A DNA stretch of 64,000 nucleotides from Glaciecola sp047250385. GTDB taxonomy: Bacteria > Pseudomonadota > Gammaproteobacteria > Enterobacterales > Alteromonadaceae. A model generated the notes under the pieces. The model was not told the origin of the DNA and ran no database searches. It saw only the letters and a list, made by a program, of their open reading frames with translations. Where the stretch lies: assembly GCF_047250385.1 (NCBI RefSeq), contig NZ_JBLBVM010000040.1, positions 32,722 through 96,721 of the forward strand, in the 5' to 3' direction. Below, piece after piece: positions 25,564 through 33,434 of the stretch. Both the position numbers and the translations under genes were made by a program. The stretch's first letter is position 1; each line of letters starts with the position of its first letter.

Positions 25564-26517
25564 TTGCCTACAAAGCCCTCATCAGCAGAAAACAAATATA
25601 GATTAGTCACACGCAGTGACTTCGACGGTTTAGTGTGTGCTGTTTTGTTAAAAGAACTTAAATTAATCGATGACATTAAATTTGTGCATCCAAAAGATAT
25701 GCAAGATGGCATTATCGATATTACGCAGAATGACATTACGACTAACTTGCCTTACGTTCCGGGTTGTTTCTTAGCATTTGACCATCACTTAAGTGAGATG
25801 AGTCGAAGTGGAAATAATACGCAGGAAAATCATATCATTGACCCTAAAGCACCATCGGCAGCTCGGGTTGTTTACGACTACTATGGCGGTCGTGACGTAT
25901 TTCCAGCAGAATGGGACGATATGATGGAAGCGGTTGATAAGGCCGATGCTGCTCAGTTCAATAAAGATGAGATCTTGAATCCTGAAGGTTGGGTCCTGCT
26001 CAATTACCTCATGGATAGCCGCACAGGTTTGGGGCGCTTCAGAGAATTCCGTATTTCAAACTATCAGTTGATGATGGAACTTATCGATTATTGCCGTAAT
26101 CATACAATTGAAGAAATCATTGCTTTGCCAGATGTGCAAGAACGTGTCGACTTGTACTTTGAGCAAGCGGAAAAATTCAAACAACAAGTTACTGAATGCG
26201 CAACTGTTTATGACAATCTAGTCTTGTTAGATTTGCGTGAGCAGGAGATTATTTATGCGGGAAATCGTTTCATGATTTATGCCTTATTCCCTCAATGTAA
26301 TATTTCTATTCATCAAATGTGGGGCTTCCAAAAGCAAAATACTGTATTTGCCATTGGTAAGTCTATCCTAGACAGAAGCTCTAAAACTAATGTTGGAGAA
26401 TTGTGCTTGCAGTTTGGTGGTGGTGGTCATATGGCGGCAGGTACTTGTCAGGTGGATAATGATACTTGTCATGAAACACGTGAAGCTCTTATCAGTAAAA
26501 TTACTGCTGATGGTTAA
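25564..26517 (+). CDS. DHH-family phosphoesterase (exopolyphosphatase-like)
   Basis: A 317-residue protein with the DHH domain: SDFDGLVCAVLL (metal-binding Asp pair near 19-21) and the namesake DHH at 73-75 in AFDHHLSE. The C-terminal DHHA1 domain is marked by GGGGHMAAGT near 288. Enzymes of this type split phosphodiesters such as oligoribonucleotides or cyclic dinucleotides, or polyphosphate. It starts at TTG, supported by an AGGAG site 8 bases upstream and by the family-like beginning. It is convergent with the RIO kinase, sharing a hairpin. Confidence 0.85.
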   Translation: MPTKPSSAENKYRLVTRSDFDGLVCAVLLKELKLIDDIKFVHPKDMQDGIIDITQNDITTNLPYVPGCFLAFDHHLSEMSRSGNNTQENHIIDPKAPSAARVVYDYYGGRDVFPAEWDDMMEAVDKADAAQFNKDEILNPEGWVLLNYLMDSRTGLGRFREFRISNYQLMMELIDYCRNHTIEEIIALPDVQERVDLYFEQAEKFKQQVTECATVYDNLVLLDLREQEIIYAGNRFMIYALFPQCNISIHQMWGFQKQNTVFAIGKSILDRSSKTNVGELCLQFGGGGHMAAGTCQVDNDTCHETREALISKITADG

Positions 26518-26527
26518 GTAACTTTAG

Positions 26528-26566
26528 AGGTTGGTGCTTCTGTTAATTAAATTTCAGCGCCAACCT
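26528..26566. terminator. Bidirectional terminator between DHH gene and RIO kinase
   Basis: AGGTTGGTGC (26528-26537) pairs with GCGCCAACCT (26557-26566) over 10 bp with one G-T wobble. It fills the space between two convergent stops and has T-rich flanks on both sides. Confidence 0.65.
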
Positions 26567-26567
26567 T

Positions 26568-27428
26568 CTATTCAGATTCGCTATTTGCGTCACTTATTCG
26601 TTCAAGCCTTTCTTGTTCTTCTTCAAAAGCAGCTTTAATTTCTTCAAGAACAGTATCAACGTCTGCTTCACTTTCATCAAATTCAAAGTAACCGCTCAAC
26701 TCTGTTTCTGGCGTCAACTTACCCGCTTCAAATAGTGCCCACATTTCTTCTGCGTAATGGCTATCTTGCAACTCTGGTGCGAATTCCGAGTAGTAGTCAG
26801 TCATGTTGCGTACATCACGTTGAAGCATGCTGAAAGCGTTATTGTTGGCAGCGGCGTTGACTGCTTGTGGCAGATCGATAATGACAGGGCCGTAATCGTC
26901 AACTAAAACGTTAAATTCAGATAAGTCACCGTGCACAATGCCGGCACAAAGCATAAGCTTTACGTAGTGCATAACTTGTGTGTGATCTTCTATGGCTTGT
27001 TCTGATGACATCGACACGTCATTGAGGCGCGGCGCAACGTTTCCTTCGTCATCAGTGACGAGTTCCATTAATAGAACACCATCGTAACAACCAAAGGGTT
27101 GCGGTACCCTTACACCGGCTTTAGATAATGTAAATAGGGCATCTACTTCTGCGTTTTGCCAAGCATCTTCAAGTTGCTTTCTGCCAAAGCTAGAACCTTT
27201 CTCCATGGCTCTTGCTCTACGGCTGTTTTTTACCTTTCTACCTTCTTGATATTGCGCCGCTTTTTTAAAGCTACGCTTCATGGCTTCTTTATAGACTTTG
27301 GCGCAACAAATTTCACCTTGGCTAGTGACGGCGAACACTGTTGCCTCTTTGCCACTCATCAGTTGATAAAGGACATCATCAATAAGGCCATCTTCAACAA
27401 GAGGCTGTAAACGTTTTGGAATCTTCAT
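26568..27428 (-). CDS. RIO1-like serine protein kinase
   Basis: Atypical protein kinase of the bacterial RIO1-like (PA4780) group, 286 residues from the ATG at 27428 (MKIPKRLQPLVEDGL fits the family start; an ATG at 27446 would add six residues). It shows the glycine-poor ATP loop SGKEATVFAV, the catalytic loop HGDLSEFNVLV and the metal-binding IDLPQAV. The acidic C-terminal tail (about 245-286) is rich in Glu and Asp. Archaeal and eukaryotic RIO kinases act in ribosome maturation; the bacterial target is not known. No partner gene suggests one here. Confidence 0.88.
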   Translation of the reverse strand: MKIPKRLQPLVEDGLIDDVLYQLMSGKEATVFAVTSQGEICCAKVYKEAMKRSFKKAAQYQEGRKVKNSRRARAMEKGSSFGRKQLEDAWQNAEVDALFTLSKAGVRVPQPFGCYDGVLLMELVTDDEGNVAPRLNDVSMSSEQAIEDHTQVMHYVKLMLCAGIVHGDLSEFNVLVDDYGPVIIDLPQAVNAAANNNAFSMLQRDVRNMTDYYSEFAPELQDSHYAEEMWALFEAGKLTPETELSGYFEFDESEADVDTVLEEIKAAFEEEQERLERISDANSESE

Positions 27429-27503
27429 GGGGCGTTTATACAGCACTCGCGGCTGTTTTTAAATATATTATCAATATATTCTTTTGTAGAGGGCTTATTA
27501 AAG

Positions 27504-27540
27504 ACGGTCTTTCTTAGAGAAATTCTTCGAAAGACCGTTT
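27504..27540 (-). terminator. Terminator downstream of katG
   Basis: ACGGTCTTTC (27504-27513) and GAAAGACCGT (27529-27538) form a perfect 10-bp stem. It lies 13 bases after the katG stop on the minus strand, with T-rich flanks, and could also shield the RIO kinase promoter. Confidence 0.75.
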
Positions 27541-27551
27541 TATTCTTTAGA

Positions 27552-29762
27552 TTACTTCAGATCAAAGCGATCTGCGTTCATTACCTTCACCCAAGCATCA
27601 ACGAAGTCGTTTACAAACTTCTCATTAGCATCGCTGCTTGCATATACCTCAGCTATAGCCCGAAGTTGAGAGTTTGAACCAAATACTAAGTCGGCACGCG
27701 ATGCTTTCCATTTACTTGAGTTTGCTTTGCCGCTGGTGCCAACAAATTGAGTAGCACTCTTATTTGTCGGTGTCCATTGTGTGTTCATATCAAGTAAGTT
27801 AATAAAAAACGCATTGTTTAGCACGCCTGGGGATTCAGTGAGCACGCCCACATTTGAGTTATTGTAGTTTGAGCCTATTACCCTTAAACCACCGACGAGT
27901 ACTGTCATCTCTGGCGCAGTTAGAGTGAGTAATTGAGCTTTGTCTAACAATAGCTCTTCTTCGGATACCGTAAATTGTTGCTTGCTGTAATTTCTGAAAC
28001 CATCAACGACAGGTTCTAGTACTGCAAATGCATCAACGTCTGTATTTTCTTGAGAAGCGTCAACGCGTCCAGAGCTAAATGGGACAGTAATTTCGAAGCC
28101 TGCTTCACTCGCTGCTTTTTCAATACCCACTGAACCACCAAGCACAATTAGGTCAGCGATAGATACTGCAGTCTTGCCGTCGCTAGCCCTATTAAAAGTG
28201 TTTTGAATTTCTTCGTACACAGATAACACTTTCCCTAATTGTTTAGGTTGGTTTACTTCCCACTCATTCTGCGGCGCAAGACGAATGCGTGCACCATTTG
28301 CACCACCTCTCGCATCAGAACCTCTAAAAGTAGAGGCACTCGACCATGCTGTGTAAACCAGCTCAGAAACTGTAAGTTGAGAATCCGAAATTGCCTGCTT
28401 TAACTTTTTAACATTACTGTCGCTCAATAGTTCGCCCGTGCGAGCAGGAAGTGGGTCTTGCCAAATTAGATCTTCTTTTGGCACTTCTTTACCCAAGTAA
28501 CGTGATTTTGGCCCCATATCTCTGTGAGTTAATTTAAACCATGCACGTGAAAAAGCGTCAGCAAATTCTTCAGGGTTCTCTTTGAAGTGCATTGAAATTT
28601 TACGATATTCGGGGTCTATCTTCATTGCCATGTCCGCAGTTGTCATCATTATGCCAACTGGAATAGATGCATCTTCCGCGTCAGGTGCATGATCTTTGTC
28701 TGCTAAACCGACAGCTTGCCATTGTTGAGCGCCTGCAGGGCTTTTCGTTAGTTCCCACTCATATCCAAAGAGTACATCGAAGTAACTCATGTCCCATTTA
28801 GTTGGTGTAGGAGTCCATGCGCCCTCAATACCGCTCGTAATTGTGTCGCGACCCTTACCTGACTTATAATCGCTCATCCAACCCAGTCCCATTTGTTCGA
28901 TTGGAGCAGCTTCTGGTTCAGGACCTTTATGTGATTCAGGTGCAGCACCATGCGACTTCCCGAATGTGTGACCGCCAGCGGTTAATGCAACCGTTTCATA
29001 ATCATTCATTGCCATGCGCGCGAAAGTTTCACGTATGTCACGCGCCGAAGCTAGAGGATCAGGGTTGCCATCTGGACCTTCTGGGTTTACGTATATTAAA
29101 CCCATTTGTACAGCTGCTAAGGGGGCTTCAAGTTCGCGGTCACCGCTATATCGATTATTCGCTAACCATGTGTCTTCGGTTCCCCAGTATATATCTTCCT
29201 CTGGCTCCCAGATGTCAACACGTCCACCGCCGAAACCAAAAGTAGGCAAACCCATTGATTCAATTGCAACGTTTCCAGTGAGCACGAATAAATCTGCCCA
29301 CGATAACTTGTTACCGTATTTTTGTTTTACTGGCCACAAAAGACGACGAGCCTTGTCCAAGTTACCGTTGTCAGGCCAGCTGTTCAAGGGAGCGAAGCGT
29401 TGGTTACCGGTTGCTGCGCCACCTCTGCCGTCACCCTCTCTATATGTGCCAGCAGCGTGCCACGCCATTCTGATCATGAACGGACCGTAGTGGCCGTAAT
29501 CTGCTGGCCACCAATCTTGGGAATCAGTTAACATATGCTCGATGTCTGCTTTGACCGCATCTAAATCCAAAGAATTAAACGCTTCTTTGTAATTAAAATC
29601 AGCACCCATTGGGTCTGATTTCTTATCGTTTTGGTGCAGAATTTTTACGTTAAGTTGGTTTGGCCACCAATCAATATTCTTAGTGCTGTTGCCACCGACG
29701 CGAGTATTCGCACCGTGCATGAAAGGACATTTACCGCCTGAATCTGGATTATTGCTTTGCAT
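27552..29762 (-). CDS. katG: Catalase-peroxidase KatG
   Basis: Bifunctional haem enzyme that removes hydrogen peroxide, 736 residues, the usual length. The distal pocket is in IRMAWHAAGTYR (Arg98, Trp101, His102) and the proximal haem ligand is His265 in TAGGHTFGKSHG. Trp101, Tyr224 (MGLIYVNPEG) and Met250 (FARMAMNDYE) are placed to form the Met-Tyr-Trp cross-link needed for catalase activity. The second, degenerate peroxidase domain is complete. No signal peptide is seen, so it is cytoplasmic. It is monocistronic and divergent from the APH-fold kinase gene; OxyR control is likely for the family, but I did not identify a site. Confidence 0.97.
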   Translation of the reverse strand: MQSNNPDSGGKCPFMHGANTRVGGNSTKNIDWWPNQLNVKILHQNDKKSDPMGADFNYKEAFNSLDLDAVKADIEHMLTDSQDWWPADYGHYGPFMIRMAWHAAGTYREGDGRGGAATGNQRFAPLNSWPDNGNLDKARRLLWPVKQKYGNKLSWADLFVLTGNVAIESMGLPTFGFGGGRVDIWEPEEDIYWGTEDTWLANNRYSGDRELEAPLAAVQMGLIYVNPEGPDGNPDPLASARDIRETFARMAMNDYETVALTAGGHTFGKSHGAAPESHKGPEPEAAPIEQMGLGWMSDYKSGKGRDTITSGIEGAWTPTPTKWDMSYFDVLFGYEWELTKSPAGAQQWQAVGLADKDHAPDAEDASIPVGIMMTTADMAMKIDPEYRKISMHFKENPEEFADAFSRAWFKLTHRDMGPKSRYLGKEVPKEDLIWQDPLPARTGELLSDSNVKKLKQAISDSQLTVSELVYTAWSSASTFRGSDARGGANGARIRLAPQNEWEVNQPKQLGKVLSVYEEIQNTFNRASDGKTAVSIADLIVLGGSVGIEKAASEAGFEITVPFSSGRVDASQENTDVDAFAVLEPVVDGFRNYSKQQFTVSEEELLLDKAQLLTLTAPEMTVLVGGLRVIGSNYNNSNVGVLTESPGVLNNAFFINLLDMNTQWTPTNKSATQFVGTSGKANSSKWKASRADLVFGSNSQLRAIAEVYASSDANEKFVNDFVDAWVKVMNADRFDLK

Positions 29763-29976
29763 AGTTACCTCTATTGGGTCAAAAGCTGAATTTGTATTTA
29801 CTCACACTAGTCTAAAAATCAGTCAAGCGACAATTAATTTTTTAGGTCTACCTAATCGAATAATCCGTTCGCAAAAGAATTCCGGCCAGATTTTTAATCT
29901 GCGTTTGTATAAGAATATCGTGCGTGGCACACTTGAGCTTACTTTAGTCCTGAGCTTGAAATGAGCGGTACTTATT

Positions 29977-31014
29977 ATGCCAATACATAGCGATGGCTCT
30001 GCTTTGCAATTTGTTCAAACGAGTTTTGGCGATAAGCAGGCAAGCAAACTGGATAGCATCCAAACACTATGGAGTGGCTATGGCGAGATTGCACGCTACT
30101 TTGTTCCCAGTCTAGAGCAATCGCTTATCGTCAAATTAGTACAACCACCAAGCCAAATGAATCACCCAAGAGCTTGGAATGGTGAGCGTTCGCATCAACG
30201 CAAACTTGATTCCTATTTGAATGAATCTATTTTCTATCAACATTATTCTCAGCAAACAGATCACTACTGTCGAACACCGTCATGTTATTTCTCATCTACA
30301 AATGCAAGTACAAAACTAATTGCCAACGAATGCACAACGAGTGCTTTAATCATGGAAGACCTGGATCAAGCTGGTTTTGGAAAAAGGTGCGAATACGCAG
30401 ATTTGAAAACGGTGAAACTAGGTCTTCGTTGGTTAGCTTATTTTCACGCTAAGTTCTTGAACCAAGCTTTAGATGATGTCTGGCCTATTGGCACATACTG
30501 GCATTTGGCAACTCGCCCAGATGAGTTTGCTTCAATGCCAGATAGTCCACTAAAACAGAATGCGCATGCAATTGATGAAGCGCTTAATTCAGCGCAATTT
30601 CGAACCTTATTACACGGTGATGCAAAGCTTGCTAACTTTTGTTTCTCAGAAGATATGGATGATTTAGCCGCGGTAGATTTTCAGTATGTCGGGCGCGGAG
30701 TAGGGATCAAGGATGTTATGTACTTTATAGGGAGCTGCCTGGGTGATGAAGCACTTACTTTGCATGCTGATGCTTTGCTTGATGACTATTTTTGCTTGTT
30801 GAAGAAAGCCATTGAGCATTATTACATCGAAGACAATACGCAAATGCAAGGCCGACCGACAGTCGACTTCAGCGCGCTAGAACGAGAATGGAGGGGACTA
30901 ATACCCTTCGCTTGGGCTGACTTCGAGAGATTCTTAGTCGGGTGGGCGACTGAGCACTATAAGCTAAATTCTTATATGAAGACGCAAACGTTACTCGCCA
31001 TCAGCAAGTGTTAA
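29977..31014 (+). CDS. Aminoglycoside-phosphotransferase-fold kinase (small-molecule kinase)
   Basis: A 345-residue protein of the APH/EcKinase-like superfamily. The catalytic loop is LLHGDAKLANFCF (near 212-224), with Asp as base and Asn for metal, and the second metal site is AAVDFQYVGRG. ALIMEDLDQAGF is the hinge region typical of choline/ecdysteroid-kinase-like proteins. Related genes phosphorylate alcohols of sugars, choline or steroids; here the substrate is unknown and there is no reason to call it a resistance gene. It is alone, divergent from katG. Confidence 0.75.
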   Translation: MPIHSDGSALQFVQTSFGDKQASKLDSIQTLWSGYGEIARYFVPSLEQSLIVKLVQPPSQMNHPRAWNGERSHQRKLDSYLNESIFYQHYSQQTDHYCRTPSCYFSSTNASTKLIANECTTSALIMEDLDQAGFGKRCEYADLKTVKLGLRWLAYFHAKFLNQALDDVWPIGTYWHLATRPDEFASMPDSPLKQNAHAIDEALNSAQFRTLLHGDAKLANFCFSEDMDDLAAVDFQYVGRGVGIKDVMYFIGSCLGDEALTLHADALLDDYFCLLKKAIEHYYIEDNTQMQGRPTVDFSALEREWRGLIPFAWADFERFLVGWATEHYKLNSYMKTQTLLAISKC

Positions 31015-31120
31015 TTAGCAAGTCGTTCGGCTTATGGGAGGTCTCTTCTCAATCCAAGCGCGATAGCTAATATATAATCTAAACTTAGTCTAAAAAAACC
31101 TGAAATTTTAGCGCTAATTT

Positions 31121-32269
31121 TTATGCAAAGCACTCTGCGATAACTTCAACATCCTCTCTGGTATTCATAATGTGCAAGGAGATGCGGAATATCTTATCAC
31201 GGCGATCAAATCGCACTCCCGCTGCGGTTAATTTTGCTGCCGCAGAATCCATATCGTCGCAGCCAAGACAAAGACTGCCGCCTTGCTGATGAAGCTCATC
31301 AATAGTGGGTTTTATAGTCAGTGTGTTTGGTAAGATTTGCAATAGGTGACGCTTCAGCTCGAAGTTATGTTGAGCGACATTTTCAACTCCAATCTCCAAG
31401 ATCATATTAATTGAAGCACATGCCGTTACATAGGATGCAACACTCGGTGTTCCGCCCCAGAATCTTCTTGCGGTGTCTGCTGGAGCAAAATTACTGATAT
31501 CAAATTCAAAAGGGTTTTGATGAGAAAACCAACCGACTGGGTCTGGATTTAATTCCTTTATCTGTTTTGCTTGTACAAACATATAGCCCGCACCTGGGCC
31601 ACCACAAAGCCATTTTACGCACGAGCCAAATATCGCATCCGCATTCCAAGCTTTGGCATCAACTGGGACAACACCAACAGATTGGGCAATATCAACTAAT
31701 GCATATGCATCATGCGCTTTTGCTAATTCAACCAATGGTTTCACTTCAGATTTCGCTGAGGTATTTGAATGCACATGAGTGAATAAACAGGCTAATACGT
31801 TTTCTTTCGCTAATTCTGTTTCCCACGCAGCGAGGTTATTAGGATTGCCATTCACTAGTACCAAATCTAAACCGTATGAATCAGCTAATGCGCTCACGAC
31901 AAAGCCCATCGAAGCGAAGGCATCTTGATGCATGAGTACTTTTCGTTTGTGTTTGTTGCGAGGCAATTTAGCGATAGCCCCTAAGTAGGCCGAAAAACCG
32001 GAGGCAAGGTTTGCTTGTGGACATATTTCATCACTTGACGCGTTGATGAGTTTGGCTATTGCAGCGCAGAAATTATCAATCGCCTCTATCCACTTAGGCC
32101 AAGCGTCACCGCCAAGTTCTTCCCAAGGCGAAAGGTAATGCTCTTGTAGAGCAATTTTTGACACTTTAGGCAATGGACCTACTGAGTGGGCTAGGGCATA
32201 TATACCATCAGGTAGATGAAAATATGATTTATATTGCTTAGTGTTCAAAACTGATACCTTTATATTCAT
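31121..32269 (-). CDS. PLP-dependent class V aminotransferase, kynureninase-like
   Basis: A 382-residue fold-type I PLP enzyme. The lysine that binds PLP is in GSCVKWLCGGPGAGYMF (about residue 218), a motif close to that of kynureninase, and DIAQSVGVVPVD supplies the cofactor-ring Asp. Kynureninases cleave kynurenine to anthranilate and alanine, but class V enzymes with this motif also include other lyases. No tryptophan-degradation genes flank it, so the substrate is open. It stands alone, divergent from a pilin-like gene. Confidence 0.78.
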   Translation of the reverse strand: MNIKVSVLNTKQYKSYFHLPDGIYALAHSVGPLPKVSKIALQEHYLSPWEELGGDAWPKWIEAIDNFCAAIAKLINASSDEICPQANLASGFSAYLGAIAKLPRNKHKRKVLMHQDAFASMGFVVSALADSYGLDLVLVNGNPNNLAAWETELAKENVLACLFTHVHSNTSAKSEVKPLVELAKAHDAYALVDIAQSVGVVPVDAKAWNADAIFGSCVKWLCGGPGAGYMFVQAKQIKELNPDPVGWFSHQNPFEFDISNFAPADTARRFWGGTPSVASYVTACASINMILEIGVENVAQHNFELKRHLLQILPNTLTIKPTIDELHQQGGSLCLGCDDMDSAAAKLTAAGVRFDRRDKIFRISLHIMNTREDVEVIAECFA

Positions 32270-32350
32270 TGCTAGATTTGAATTTGAACTGCCTTTGTTA
32301 TCATTACCTTAGGACAATTACGGATTGAAATATATCACAACAAGGCGGCT

Positions 32351-32851
32351 ATGAAACGACAATCAGGGTTTACCTTAATAGAATTGATAATAGTGATCGT
32401 TATACTAGGTCTACTAGCGGCAATTGCTTTACCACGATTTTCTAACTTTGCGGAAGATGCTCAGAAAGCTAGTTTTAAAGCTATTGCGAGTGCGTATAGA
32501 GCGGGTGTCGACCAAGTTCATATTGCATGGTTGGTTAGAGGTAATGGTGAGGCAATACAAAACTTTATTCCTATTGCAGACCCCGCAGCTATGGGAGATT
32601 TAAGTGTGAATCGTTTTGGTTACCCCGCGGATACTAGAGGCACTAGTCGTACAATGAACAGTCGTTTTGATTGTGAAGATGTTTGGCGAGCTGTTTTAGC
32701 GACTCAAGACGCCGGAGTAGCGGGTGATAGTTCGGCTATGTTTACAGCGGTCTATCTTGGTGGCAACGCGTGTCGTTATACTTACAACCCTCAACCGGCT
32801 TTAACGGTAGAGTATTTCTCAAACACAGGAGAAGTTGTTGTAAACGACTAA
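32351..32851 (+). CDS. Type IV pilin-like (MSHA/pseudopilin type) protein
   Basis: A 166-residue prepilin. The leader MKRQSG is cut before Phe7 by a prepilin peptidase; then FTLIELIIVIVILGLLAAIALPRF with Glu at +5 of the mature chain forms the conserved helix (quoted in part: FTLIELIIVIVILG). Two cysteines (FDCEDVW and NACRYTY) may form the C-terminal disulfide. The ALPRF ending of the helix resembles MSHA-type pilins. No assembly genes (pilB, mshE, gsp) are in this window, so it must use a machine encoded elsewhere. AAGGCGGC precedes the start. Confidence 0.85.
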   Translation: MKRQSGFTLIELIIVIVILGLLAAIALPRFSNFAEDAQKASFKAIASAYRAGVDQVHIAWLVRGNGEAIQNFIPIADPAAMGDLSVNRFGYPADTRGTSRTMNSRFDCEDVWRAVLATQDAGVAGDSSAMFTAVYLGGNACRYTYNPQPALTVEYFSNTGEVVVND

Positions 32852-32879
32852 GCCATTAGGTACTCGCATTCATTAATTG

Positions 32880-33335
32880 CTAAAACTCTTCGTAACAATA
32901 ACGGTCAGCTTGGCGAGTGAGATAAACTTCGCCAGCGATGGTTACAATCACACAGTCACCCACCGAAGCGTCTTTGTCATCTAAAATGACGCTTAAGTAT
33001 TCACCGTTCAAATCTTGTAAATGAAATTCATAACCGTTGGTATCTCCTTCGGCAATGGAAGTGACTAAGGCACCAAAAAATGCGCCGACTATAGCCCCGA
33101 AGAGTCGGTCGTCGGCGTCACCATAAATGTTATGTACAAAGCCGTCTACAGCACCAATGGCTGCACCCTCACCTACATGAGACTTAAACTTGATTGGATC
33201 CACACTCTCAACGACCGCGTAAAATCCGGTGGATACTTGGTTTTTCGCACTATGGTGATAGTCACCAGAGCTGACACAAGCAGAAAGTAAAAGCGCAGAA
33301 ATCATGGCTGACAAGGTCATTGTAAAACGACGCAT
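32880..33335 (-). CDS. Glycine-zipper outer-membrane lipoprotein (SlyB-like)
   Basis: A 151-residue predicted lipoprotein with lipobox LLSAC (Cys20). The middle has a glycine-zipper-like hydrophobic helix pair (GEGAAIGAVDGFV and LFGAIVGAFFGALVTSIAEG), similar to SlyB/RcnB-like envelope proteins, where such helices insert into or brace the outer membrane. The rest is a small beta domain with YLSVILDDK and two late cysteines. Its role is unknown; envelope stability is a guess from the fold. Confidence 0.65.
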   Translation of the reverse strand: MRRFTMTLSAMISALLLSACVSSGDYHHSAKNQVSTGFYAVVESVDPIKFKSHVGEGAAIGAVDGFVHNIYGDADDRLFGAIVGAFFGALVTSIAEGDTNGYEFHLQDLNGEYLSVILDDKDASVGDCVIVTIAGEVYLTRQADRYCYEEF

Positions 33336-33434
33336 GCTTATTCCTTGAATTATTTTGGCAATGATTGCCTTAGTGAATAATTAAAGTATAAGCCTGCGTA
33401 AATGAATGTTAGCTGAATTAGATCCTCGTTTTCT

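Noticed and set aside
28841..29531. Long plus-strand frames inside katG
   Set aside because: They run opposite to a well-conserved katG and encode nothing recognisable.
29683..29964. 93-residue plus-strand frame before the APH-fold kinase
   Set aside because: It overlaps the 5' end of katG on the other strand and lacks a ribosome-binding site or any family match.
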